From the NCBI RefSeq assembly GCF_047948215.1, contig NC_134463.1, positions 56,426,201-56,490,200 on the forward strand: a stretch of DNA of 64,000 nt, given 5' to 3'. Shown here piece by piece: positions 45,144-55,992 of this stretch (within the stretch, counting starts at the first letter, position 1; each line of letters begins with the position of its first letter). A program made the position numbers and the translations under genes. The notes below the pieces were generated by a model that had not been told where the DNA came from, did no database searches, and saw only the letters and a program-made list of their open reading frames with translations. The stretch comes from Lycorma delicatula (taxonomy: Eukaryota > Arthropoda > Insecta > Hemiptera > Fulgoridae).

Positions 45144-46407
45144 ATCATACGTTTGTCGGCCATATTACGCAATAAAAAAAAATAAATAAAAATTATTTTT
45201 AATACTGTATTATGATAAATTAATTAATCAAGAAGATTTTTAATTAAAAATAATCTTCAACGTTAATTTATTTTTGTTTTAAATAATTTTTTTTTATTTA
45301 AAAATTCATAAATAAATTAAAATTTGAAAAAATATATAAACTAGTTAAAAGTATAGATAAAATAAATGTTTTTATATTATACTGTAGGTAATTTATACAT
45401 CTGTTCTATAAATATTTAAATCTAGAATCATATATATATATACACATGCTCGGGTGCGCGCATAATAAACTACATATGCAGTTGTATTAGTTACAAAACA
45501 GTATACAAGTATCTGCTTGTACTTACATTATACAACAATCGTTGCCAAGGGTAGAAATGCCAAGGATGACAAAATATAAATGAATATTGTAACTTTAAAG
45601 TTTATATAAAATATATTTCACATATCTATTCAAAAAAATTCAACTTAAAATAGTGATATATAAAAACCTTGTACGATTCTTTAAATGTATTGCTGACAAA
45701 CAGGTATAACGAACATTTGAGAATGAGAGATTTTTAAAGTTATTAATACGCCATACTACTTACATTTTTTTAGGAGATTTAAATTGCCATTCATACAATT
45801 ATATTTCAACTATATATATATATATATATATACATACACACTTTTTTTCTTCTTTTTATATAAATTTATAGAAAACTGGTTATCCTTATTAAATATTTAT
45901 AAATTCTATTAATGAATTGAATAATATTACACACTACGTAGCTATGCTATGAATATATATTTTATACTGGGGTGGGGGTTAAATTTAAAAAAAGAAACCA
46001 TTACTTATATAGGCCATGTATATTGGCAATACGTAATTTAAATAAATCATCAAGTTATTTAAGATTATGTAGTTTTACACTGGTATTGGAAATAATTGAC
46101 TTTATGTGTATATAATCGGTTCGTATGAGAAAAATAGTACTGACAGATGTCTATTAATATTGCTAATATTACTTATTACTAGTATATCTATTTTTTTTTC
46201 TCAGTTAAATAGTATTAATTCAACTAAAATACTGACGGCTTTGATTTAAATAATTTTTAAACAATTTTATGTTTTTCATTAAACATCAATAAATCTTTAA
46301 TTAACAAAATAAAACGGTTTTAACCGTATATCTAAATTTTATAGTGGGCGGCGTATAGGTGTGCACATTGCGTGCGAGAGAAATAAATTGATAGCACGGG
46401 TGGGTTG
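45144..46407. other. unrecognised AT-rich DNA with TA runs
   Basis: A (TA)n run at 45811-45832 and a shorter one near 45430. No gene or shared repeat seen. Confidence 0.5.
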
Positions 46408-46697
46408 ACCCACCAATTTGGTCTAGAGGTGAACACGTCTTCCCAAATCAGCTGCTTTGGAAGTCAAGAGTTCCAGCGTTCAAGTCCTAGTAAAGACAGT
46501 TACTTTTATAAGGATTTGAATACTAGATCGTGGATACCGGTATTCTTTGGTGGTTGGGTGTCAATTAATCACACATTTCAGAAATGGTCAAACTGAGATT
46601 GCTCAAGACTACACACTTCATTTACACACATACATATCATCCTCTAAAGTAATACCTGAACGGTAATTCCCGGAGGCTAAACAGCAATAAGAAAGAA
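46408..46697 (+). mobile_element. SINE type 3, full length
   Basis: Starts ACCCACCAATTTGGTCTAGA, with AATCAGCTGCTTT, GTTCAAGTCCTAGT, 'gatcgtggataccggtattctttggtgg', and the tail 'catcctctaaagtaatacctgaacggtaattcccggaggctaaacagc' plus A/G-rich end. Confidence 0.92.
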
Positions 46698-47054
46698 AGG
46701 ACAGGGTGGAACAGTTAGCCTTCCCGTTACGAAAACATTTCGTGTAGGTCCGTATACTTATAGTATGCAGTACCCTGCCAGAGTTGTCAGTATAGGTAAA
46801 CCAACCGTCAGCCAATACGCACAGCAAAACGCCGTCCGCTATACTTCAAGTACATGCATACCTGAAATACATCATCTTTTGGATTTAAAAAAAAAATCAA
46901 AATGAGTTTTCCAGACAAAAAAATAGACTGCTAAATCACTTTTTGGTTCCCAAAAATAAATATAGATTTTGATATGCAGATCGATATTTAATGAGATATA
47001 ACTCCACCGTGGACAAAAGCCAATTGTGATAAATATGTACAAACCAGCAGAGAA
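46698..47054. other. unrecognised; balanced patch 46700-46860
   Basis: 'tagccttcccgttacg' and 'aaccaaccgtcagccaatacgcacagc' are less AT-rich and the last words recall family E. No frame or RNA fold recognised. Confidence 0.35.
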
Positions 47055-47190
47055 GACGTTTTATCATCCATCGGTAACTGTAAGTGGGTGTAAGCCTGTT
47101 GTTATCGTATAATTAAATAAATTATTAAATATTTTGCTATTAGATAGCAGCGCAAGTTAAAAAGCTGATTTCAAAATGTGTAGGCAATTA
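47055..47190 (+). repeat. repeat G, copy G2 (short form)
   Basis: 'catcggtaactgtaagtgggtgtaagcctgttgtta' is followed after only about 45 bp by 'gatagcagcgcaagttaaaaagctgatttcaaaatgtgtaggcaatta'. Relative to G1 about 400 bp are absent, a deletion here or an insertion in G1. Confidence 0.65.
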
Positions 47191-47705
47191 CGTTATTAGG
47201 CAAATACGTTATCAAGAAGCCTTCAAGGTAGATGGGCAGAGCCATTTTTAAAGATAAAAGTTTTTTTTTAACTGATGTCCACTTTTAATGTTTTACGCTA
47301 AAGAAACTAGTTTTTGTTTTCTAGATTAATTTAGTCGAGTTTCCAGCGAATTTTTTTAGTCATGTATTTTTCATAGTTACTAAGCGTTTACAAACAATAA
47401 AAATTACATCTAACAAAAATTTAAATAATTAAATAAATATTTTTAAAAAAATCATGGTTGTTTCTTTGTCATAGACAGTATTTACTTTTTTATTCTATTT
47501 TTTACATACGTTGATTACTTATAACTGAAGTTACATAAAAATCGTGTTTTATTATCTCAATAAATAGGTTATATAACGTTTTTATAAAAATTTAATTACG
47601 ATTTGGGCCGATCCATACACTTGAGATACGCACAAGGTTTACAGATTTGCCAAAAAAACAAAAATAAAATCATTACTTGAAGTATCTTACCGGATTTTAT
47701 TTTTA
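47191..47705. other. unrecognised AT-rich DNA
   Basis: Nothing recognisable. Confidence 0.5.
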
Positions 47706-48270
47706 CCAGTTTTTACATCCTTGTACGAAGTAAAGGAAGTACTATAATTGCAAAAAATTTCGGTTTTTAGATTTCAACGGAAATATCCATTTTGACCATC
47801 CCTGAATCCACGTTGACTAATTTCGGCGTGAAGTCTGTACGTATGTACGTATAAATCTCAAAAACGATTAGCCGTAAAATAAAATTAAAATTTTATATTC
47901 AGGACTGTTGTAACATCTAGTTGTGCACCTCTTTTTTTGATTGTAATCGACCGAACCAAAAGTCCAAAATTTTTGGAGACTTAAATTAATCCAAAATCCA
48001 AAACATTTGGATTTTGGACTTTTTCTTAAGTGCAGTAATAAGCCTTTGTTGAGAGTTTTTCAACGAGTGGTACTTATTTTCATTGGTTCCAGATTATAGC
48101 CAAAAAAAATTTTAATTAATGAAATATTTCTCTCTTACAAGGGGAAGGCCTTTTCTTAACTTTTTTTAATTTATTTAAATGTATTGATTTATTAACAATT
48201 AATAACCTTTGATTCTAAATAAAATTAACAATAAATAATAATTCAATAATAACAATACAAAAAAAATATA
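47706..48270 (+). mobile_element. family A repeat, copy A2
   Basis: Begins 'ttttacatccttgtacgaagtaaaggaagtac' (stem-loop end) and follows A1 through 'caacggaaatatccattttgaccatccctgaatcc', 'gattagccgtaaaat' and 'ataataattcaataataac'. The right terminus with the ATGTGG hairpin is missing. Confidence 0.8.
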
Positions 48271-48542
48271 TATGTGAAAAAACCTCCATTCACCGGAATA
48301 TATTTAACCATACGTCACCGTACAACTAATCATCGTGTACTCTTCATTTGCACTTAGACCAATTTTTTCCTTATACTCAGTAATGATTTTGACATTGTTT
48401 TCAACTGTATTTCTACTGTTGTCTACTTTTTTCAAGTCGTTCGTAAAATTTAACAAATGCCTATTTCCGTTCAAAGATAAGACTTACGTCGTGGGTTCTA
48501 TTTTTCAATTCCTGATACTTATTTTTAATTTCTTGTAATAAT

Positions 48543-49150
48543 TAAAGGAACTATTGCGATCGTGAAAAATTTCGGTTTTCAGATTTCAACGGAAATATCC
48601 ACTTTGACCACCCCTGAATCAATTTTGACAAGTTTCGGCGTGACGTCTGTATGCACGTACGTATGCATCTCGCATAATTCAAAAACGATTAGCCGTAGGA
48701 TGTTCAAATTTAGAATTTAGGAATCTTATTACATCTAGTTGTGCACCTTCTCTTTTGATTGCAATCGACTGGACCAAAAGGTTCCAAAAAAGCCCAAAAA
48801 CCAAAACATTTAGATGTTAGACTTTTCCTTAACTGCAGTAATAAGCCCTCACTGGCAGCTTTTCAACAAAATATCGTAAGTGGTACAGTGATACTTGTTT
48901 TCAATGGTTCCAGAGTTATAGCCAAATAAAATTTTATTAATGAAATATTTGGATCTTATAAGGGAAAGGCACATCGGTTCAAATCCTACTTCATCTCCTT
49001 TCTTTTTTTAACGTTTTTTTTTTAATTTAAATGTACTGATTTAATAAATTATTAACCTGTGATTGTAAAAAGAGTTTACAATCAATAATAATTCAATAAT
49101 AACAATAAAAAAAAAAATCTTAAATTATTAATTAAATAGAATTTTTTTTA
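48543..49150 (+). mobile_element. family A repeat, copy A3
   Basis: Starts inside the terminal stem-loop ('aaaggaactattgcgatcgtg') and follows the family to 'aataataattcaataataac'. Box B-like GGTTCAAATCC at 48976-48986. It lies head-to-tail with A2, about 835 bp apart. Confidence 0.8.
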
Positions 49151-50609
49151 TACAACCTAACTAGATCAAGGCTGGAAAAAAGAAATATAAGAGTATATAT
49201 TATTCTGTTACCACAAAATTTCCAACTAATTTTTCTTGAGGTTACACAAAAAAATATTTCGAAAACTATCAGGCTATAATTCAATACTTCATAACGATCC
49301 AATATTAAAAAGTAATGATGACAAAATATAGATGTATCTTCAAAAGGTGCATTTGAAGATCTATTTTTTGTTTTAAAAAATCTTACACTAATTTTATTTT
49401 AAATTTACTACGTAATAACGAGAATAACACCTCAAAAAATAAAAAAATATCATTATCTAATTATTAGTGGAGAGTAACACTTGAACACAAAAACAAAGTA
49501 AAAAAAAACCGGCAATAAATTACATAAATTTCCCGGCTACGCCGATCCAATTCATTTTAAAATTTGGCTACGCCAGAAAGTGTTTTCAATTCTCTGTTTA
49601 TATCTTTATGTTGAAATAACTCCCTTTTACTGGAAAAAAATTACTAAAATTATGAAAAATAAATAACATAATTCTAAATAAACAAAGCTATAATTTTCAA
49701 GGAACGAAGTGAACATTTTTGACTAATTTTTTTTTTCAAAAACTTAAAATTTTTCCATTTTAAATGTAATGTAACTTGCGAAATGTATTTTAATTTAAAA
49801 TAAATTTTGAAAAAAATTAAAAATATATTTTTTCTAACCACAGACCATTGGAGTGGGATCGGCATAAACTTTTTATAGTAGTTTCAAGGCCTATTTATGT
49901 AGAAAATATATATGTAAAAAGATATAGCTAAAAAATAAAAAATAAATAGTTATTTTTTTGGGAGGGGGTAAATATTAAAGATTAATATTTTATCTACGAT
50001 TTTTACGATTAATTTTGCTAAAATACCCCAGTAAAGATTTAAAATTTGATTTCGGCCGAAACACCCCACCCCTTGTTTTAATATTTTAAAAATGTAATAG
50101 ATTCTTTCCCCCCCCCCGCCCTTGAAGGACGTAACTGTCTACCAAGTCTGAAGAAAATCGCCCAACGTGGTCAAGAGTTACAACACCAAATTCAGGAAAA
50201 TATATATATGTATGTGTATATTCGTACATACACACAAATGTCCGTCTGATAAAAATAATTTTTTTTTATTTGGGAGCATTAAAATAAAACATTTTTTTAC
50301 AGATTATTTACAATTTACTTAAATTTATTTTGTTAAATATTTCCTTAAGGCATAAATTAAAAAAAAAAAATTTTTTTTTGACCGCTATTTATACTTTCTC
50401 GTTACAGCAATATCTGCATATAACGCTATAGCAGGGACAATAAAAGGAGATCGAATTAAGAATTTGCTTCTTCTTTATAAAAAAATTTCGGTTACAAAAA
50501 GATAAATTAACCCACATCCTTTTCTTAGTCCCATCTCCCCATTTTTTCTTTAAAAAAAAGAAAAAAATTAAAAACGTGTTTTAGATGACTGATTTACTGC
50601 ATAAATTTA
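49151..50609. other. AT-rich DNA with a repeat-like C/G-run patch at 49900-50230
   Basis: 'acaccccaccccttg' and a run of about 11 C (50108-50118) precede 'gtctgaagaaaatcgcccaac' and 'cgtacatacacac', wording like the bodies of families A-E, but no second copy is in the window. Confidence 0.4.
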
Positions 50610-51295
50610 AGAAATCTGATGTGCACACCATATGACTTCCTTGTACGCTTATTAAATTACACATACACTTTTTTTTAAATGATAAGTACATAAAATTTTA
50701 TTCCATTAATCACTTTTGATATCTTTTAATTTTTTATTATATTATTATTGAATTATTATTTGCCGTATTTTTTTTTTTTTTTTTTTGTTTTACAAAGGTT
50801 AATAATTAATAACTCAATATATTTAAATTAAAAAAAGGAGATAAAATCTAATTCGAGCCGATGTGCGATTGTAAGATACAAATATTTCATGAATTAAAAT
50901 TTGATTTGGCTACAACTCTGGAACCAATAAAAATAAGTACCACATATGATACATCGTTGAAAAGCTCTCAATGAGAGCTTATTACTGCAGTTAAGAAAAA
51001 GTAAAAAAATCTAGAATTTTTGGATTTTGGGCTTTTTTGGACACTTTCGGTCCAGTCGATTGCAATCAAAGGGGGAAATACACAACTAGATGTTACAACA
51101 GTCCTAAATGCAAAATTTCAACATCCTACGGCTAATCGTTTTTGAGTTATGCGAGATATAGTCGTACGTATAGACATCACGTCGAAACCAAAATGGAAAC
51201 AGGGATGATCAAAATGGATATTTCCGTTGAAATCTGAAAAACCTAAATTTTTCGCGATCACAATATTTCCTTTACTTTTTACAAGGAAGTAAAAA
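50610..51295 (-). mobile_element. family A repeat, copy A4, full length
   Basis: The left side has 'aaatctgatgtgcacaccatatgacttccttgtacgc', which is the right end of A1 reversed. The right side ends 'atttcctttactttttacaaggaagtaaaaa', which is the stem-loop end reversed. A box B-like ATTCGAGCC lies at about 50850. Confidence 0.85.
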
Positions 51296-51481
51296 AGGTT
51301 ATTCGTAAAGAAGATCAGGAGTAGAAATTCCATATTTTAATAAAAAATGCTAAACATGAATGGATTCAAAGGTGGATTGGGATCTCGCTAAACCAAAAAC
51401 TGAGCTGCCATTCTTGTATATGATCCACAATTGTCTCAACTAAGATTTTTTTTTTTACTTCATGTTTATACATTTTTTTAA

Positions 51482-51527
<46 letters not shown>

Positions 51528-52480
51528 GAGTTTTATTAATGTAATTTAAACCTATATATCAAAAACTGAAATTGAATTAAAACGTTTAAAAACTCCATTT
51601 AATTTTTATTTGATAAATAAATCTCCTTGACCTTCTGTATTTTTATGACGTTCGCTATGGTGCCTAAAAAATTTATTTTGACTTTTAAATTTAAAAAAAG
51701 ATGATATATAAAATAGGAAGAAATAACATTTATATTTTTATTTACTTAAAAAAAAAAATAATAATCATAAATTTAAAAAATACACATCTACAATTTTATT
51801 TATTAAATTTAATTTTAGGGTTAGTAATTCTTTTAGTAAGTTGAAAATAGGAATTTGAAATGAATGTACCTTTCTCTATCAGCATCTTAACCTTCAAGAC
51901 AAGGAGATTAAACGTTTTTATTTGCTTAAGTTTTTATTCAATCTCTTTTTTTTTTTTAATGAATGCATCTGTAATCTATTGTTATAAAAAGTAAAAATAT
52001 CGCAAAAACCCTACTACACAATTGACATTGAGACATTGTACATGTAAAATATTTTCTCAGAAAGGGCATTTGTGGAATAATGAAACAAATAAATTTCGGT
52101 CTTATTATAGTTTGATTACTGTAAAGCATTTAAGATACAAATGAGATAAAATACTAACAAGAATTGTTTCTTTTAAAAATTATGATATTAATTAAACAGT
52201 AATTTCCTTGAAAGGCTAATTAGCTGATTCAACAAAGTTTCAGAGTCCTTTAATCTCGAAAAAACTCACTACAGCATATAAATTATTGTTATGGATTCCG
52301 AAAAGTATGTAGAATAAAAGTGTGTCCTAGCGGATATGAGCAAATAACTTAATTTGTTAAAAATTAAGGATAAATTTTTAGTTTTTCGCTAAAAGTGGCT
52401 TTGTTTTTAATTGCATGTAAAAATAAAAAGCACTAATAGATATCTGAGAGGAAATTTTGCATAAAAATCCTCCCGGGTAC
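51296..52480. other. unrecognised AT-rich DNA
   Basis: Nothing recognisable apart from the ATT tract listed separately. Confidence 0.5.
51481..51527. repeat. (ATT)n microsatellite
   Basis: About 15 uninterrupted trinucleotide units. Confidence 0.97.
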
Positions 52481-52481
52481 T

Positions 52482-53130
52482 TTTTACTTCTTTGTACGAA
52501 ATAAAGGAAATATTGTGATTGCGAAAAATTTCGGTTTTCAGATTTCAACGGATACACCATCCCTGAATCCATTTTGATTAGTTTCAACGTGATGTATGTA
52601 CATATGTACATAACTCAAAAACGATTAGCCATAAGATATTGAAATTTTGGATTAATGACTGTTGTAACATCTAGTTGTGCACCTCCCCTTTTGATTGCGA
52701 TCGACTGGACCAAAAGTGTCCAAAAAAGTCCAAAAAAAATTGGATTTTGGGCTGTTTCTTAACTGCATTAATAAGCCGTCATTGAGAGCTTTTCATCGAT
52801 ATATCATAAGTGGTATACTACTTATTTTCATTGTTTCCAGAGTTATAGCCAAATAACATTTTAATTATTTAAATATTTGGATCTTACAAGGGGAAGGCAC
52901 AAGGTGGAAGCACATTTTGGAGTTATTTGAATGATCTTATTATTGTAAAAAATTTTTACAATAAAAAATAATTCAATAATAACAATAAAAGAAATAATGA
53001 AAAAATATCAGAAGTTATTAATGAAATAAAATTGTATGTACTTTACATTTAAAAATAAATGTGTATATGTAATTTAATAGGCGTACAATCAAAACATGTA
53101 GTGTCCACATCAATTTTTTCTACGAGAAAA
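52482..53130 (+). mobile_element. family A repeat, copy A5
   Basis: Begins 'ttttacttctttgtacgaaataaaggaaat' and ends 'ggcgtacaatcaaaacatgtagtgtccacatcaa'. Short internal deletions relative to A1, including the box B-like segment. Confidence 0.85.
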
Positions 53131-53689
53131 ACTAAGAGCGCTAGCGAATTTTACTATAATCACTAAATAGCGCTGTGGTAGAGCAGCTTGGAAACCACCG
53201 GGTACCTTCTCGTATGAAGTTAGTCTAAATGGATATATTAATAATTTATCCATAATTTCTTAATTATAATTATTAAAATATAATTGTAATAATTATATTT
53301 TATATTAATTTCTTAATTTTGAACTCCTTGAGCCATTTATACAAATTTTCTCGCTTGATATACGTAATTTTTAATACACTGTATTAACTTACAAATCATA
53401 TCACAGCAAGCTGTTTTCCCATGGTACACTTTGAAGCGGAGCGGCCATTTTCAAATAGATAAAAAGAGGTTATAATATTTTTAATTATTTTTTGAACAAC
53501 TAATATTTTTATGTCATTTGTGCCAACTTGAATGACAGACAAGTTTCAGTTTATTCTATTAAAATAGTTTAAAACATCATAAATTAGTGAGATTATTCAA
53601 AATATTTAATTGGAATAATAAAAAACGTGTACTTTTAAACGAAAATAATTACAAACGATACTGTAAAAAGAACTCAACTGATAGATACT
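53131..53689. other. unrecognised; small inverted pair at its start
   Basis: CTACGAGAA (about 53120) and TTCTCGTATG (about 53208) are inverted around 'gagcgctagcga' and 'cgctgtggtagagcagcttgg'. Too short to classify. Confidence 0.35.
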
Positions 53690-53878
53690 AATATAAGTGT
53701 GCTTTTTTTATTTTTTTAACCTCCGGGACCACCGTTTAGGTATTGCTTCAGAGGATGAGATGAATAACAATTTTTGAAGGGTGTGGAAATGCTAATCCTG
53801 ACCGAGATTCGAACCCGGGACCTCCGGATGAAGGACAAAGACGCTACCACTCGCGCTACGGAGGCCGGCAATATAGGT
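53690..53878 (-). mobile_element. SINE type 1 with probable 9-bp target-site duplication
   Basis: On the minus strand it starts GCCGGCCTCCGTAGCGCGAG (ending at 53869). Box B is GGTTCGAATCTCGGTCAGGA, and the tail 'cctctgaagcaatacctaaacggtggtcccggaggt' is followed by an A-rich end. AATATAAGT (53690-53698) and AATATAGGT (53870-53878) may be the target duplication with one mismatch. Confidence 0.9.
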
Positions 53879-54420
53879 ATTAGATAAGAGTATTGCCTAT
53901 CATCTCTTTTTAATATCCATATTGTAAACGTAGAAAAATGATTTGTTATTTTTTCAATATGGGACCAAGAGTTTTAATCAGCCTACCTTTTTCAGACGGT
54001 TAATTTCATAAACAAACCTCGAAAATTCACTGCAAAGAACATTACATGAAACGTAATTTATTTTATCTTATAAATGTATCGACTGTGTACAAATAAAATA
54101 ATTAAACATTTGTGATAAATAAAACCAAGATCTGTAGCTTTTTGGAACAGATCCGATAAGATCCAGAATACTTTAAAGGAATTAGCTTATGGAGTAGGTA
54201 ATTTCAAATAATTATACGTCGGGATGAATTAGATATTTATCCGGAGAATAAAGTTTCATCAAATGTCTTGAGCTCTCCGAAATACAGTAAAAACAGAAAT
54301 AACGATAAACCTGTATAAAGTGATGACCGTTACTGTAGTAATTTATTGTAGTGAGGTTATTGTAGTTATTGTAGTTATTGTAGTTAGAAAGATTAAAAGT
54401 ACAGCTAGTAGGTATACAAT
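53879..54420. other. unrecognised AT-rich DNA
   Basis: A 9-bp tandem TTATTGTAG occurs three times at 54357-54383. Otherwise nothing recognisable. Confidence 0.5.
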
Positions 54421-54748
54421 TTCTTAGATCTACCCATACCCATACCCGGGTTGGTCTAGTGATTAACGCGTCTTCGCAAATCAGCTGATTTCGAAGTCGA
54501 GAGTTCGAACGGTCAAATCCTAGCAAAGCCAGTTACTGTTATAAGGATTTGAATACTATATCGTGGATACCGGTGTTCTTTGGTGGTAGAGTTTCAATTA
54601 ACCACACATCTCAGGAATGGTTGAACCGAGACTGTACAACACCACACTTCATTTACATTTATTCATATCATCTTCATTCATCCTCTAAGTAATACCTGAC
54701 GTTGATTCCCAGAGGCTAAACAGGAGAAAAATAAAGTTCCTTAGATCT
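54421..54748 (+). mobile_element. SINE type 3 with 11-bp target-site duplication
   Basis: Flanks are TTCTTAGATCT (54421-54431) and TCCTTAGATCT (54738-54748), one mismatch. The head has a small ACCCAT duplication before CCCGGGTTGGTCTAGTG. AATCAGCTGATTT, 'ggataccggtgttctttggtgg' and the tail 'catcctctaagtaatacctgacgttgattcccagaggctaaacagg' follow. Confidence 0.92.
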
Positions 54749-55568
54749 GTGAGTGGGTGCACTACATCGGATTTTTTGAAAAATGATGATGACACAGAAC
54801 TAAATAAATTTTATTTATATGAGTAGATTGTTCATTATAAGTCGTCAACGTGAGGTGAGTGTTCTAAGATACGAACTACAGCTGTGTACAGTCACGTTCC
54901 AGTGGTACTATAGTAAAGTAATTGCGATATCTGCCATGAGTTAGATTGCTGTTTTAAACATTATTGTATGTGTGTATGGAGGCAGACACATATCATGAGA
55001 GTGTTAATAACATTATATTATTTATTAGGCTTTAATAATTAATAAAGCTCAATTTATTAATTAATAATTAAAATAAAATAATATAATAATTTAAATAATT
55101 TATTATTTAAACTCATATTAATAATGAATTAGTTGATGTCATTTTAATTTCAATGTTTAATAATAATAAAACATCGGTTTTTCTTCTGCTCAATTATGGC
55201 TATTACTGTGTAAATAATGAATTTCATTTTTTCCTTGCTATTTTGTAAAAAGAACAATAGTTTTCTTAGTTAATACTTTAAAACACAACAATGATGAAAA
55301 TATCGTATTAAAAAAACTATATAACAGTAAATAAAGTATAAATATCTTACATCAATTGTTTTGGTTTAAGTAATGATATTATGACGAACAAAGACGCCAT
55401 GAGTCATAGAATTACGGGTTAAAAGTTTAAAATAGGCGTGTAGTTGTAAGAATTTCGTAATTTTAGACCTGTTATTACTAATAAAAACAGATACTCATTA
55501 TTCTTTGCATTGAAAATTAATATAAAAATATTATTTTATTTTTTATTCCGCAGCTATATCCAACTTGT
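54749..55568. other. unrecognised AT-rich DNA
   Basis: Nothing recognisable. Confidence 0.5.
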
Positions 55569-55822
55569 TGCAATTCCGTAACCCTTTTTTCTTTCTTTTT
55601 CCTGTTTAGCCTCCGGTAATTACCGTTCAGATAATACTTCAGAGGATGAATGAGGATATATATGAGTGTGGATGAAGTGTAGTCCTGTACAGTCTCAGTT
55701 CGACCGTTCCTGAGATGTGTAGTTAATTAAAACCCAACCACCAAAGAACACCGGTATCCACGATCTAGTATTCAAATCCGTGTAAAAATATCTGACTTTA
55801 CTAGGTGCAATTCCGTAACCCT
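55569..55822 (-). mobile_element. SINE type 3, 5'-truncated, with perfect 17-bp target-site duplication
   Basis: TGCAATTCCGTAACCCT occurs at 55569-55585 and 55806-55822. The insert (55586-55805) on the minus strand begins inside the body, at 'cctagtaaagtcagatatttttacacgg', so the tRNA head is missing. It ends with the normal tail and A/G-rich end. A truncated insert with perfect duplication shows that truncation happened at integration. Confidence 0.95.
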
Positions 55823-55992
55823 GTATGTCCAAATTATTACTATCAGTTTTGAACGTAATGCTGTGAACTATGATACCGTTTCAGTGCAAACGTTTACTTA
55901 ATTAAATTATTGTAATTAACTGCAGGTTAAATTTATTTCATTTATAAATACAGTAATGTACACTATTATTTTTAATTGTGTTATTACCATTA

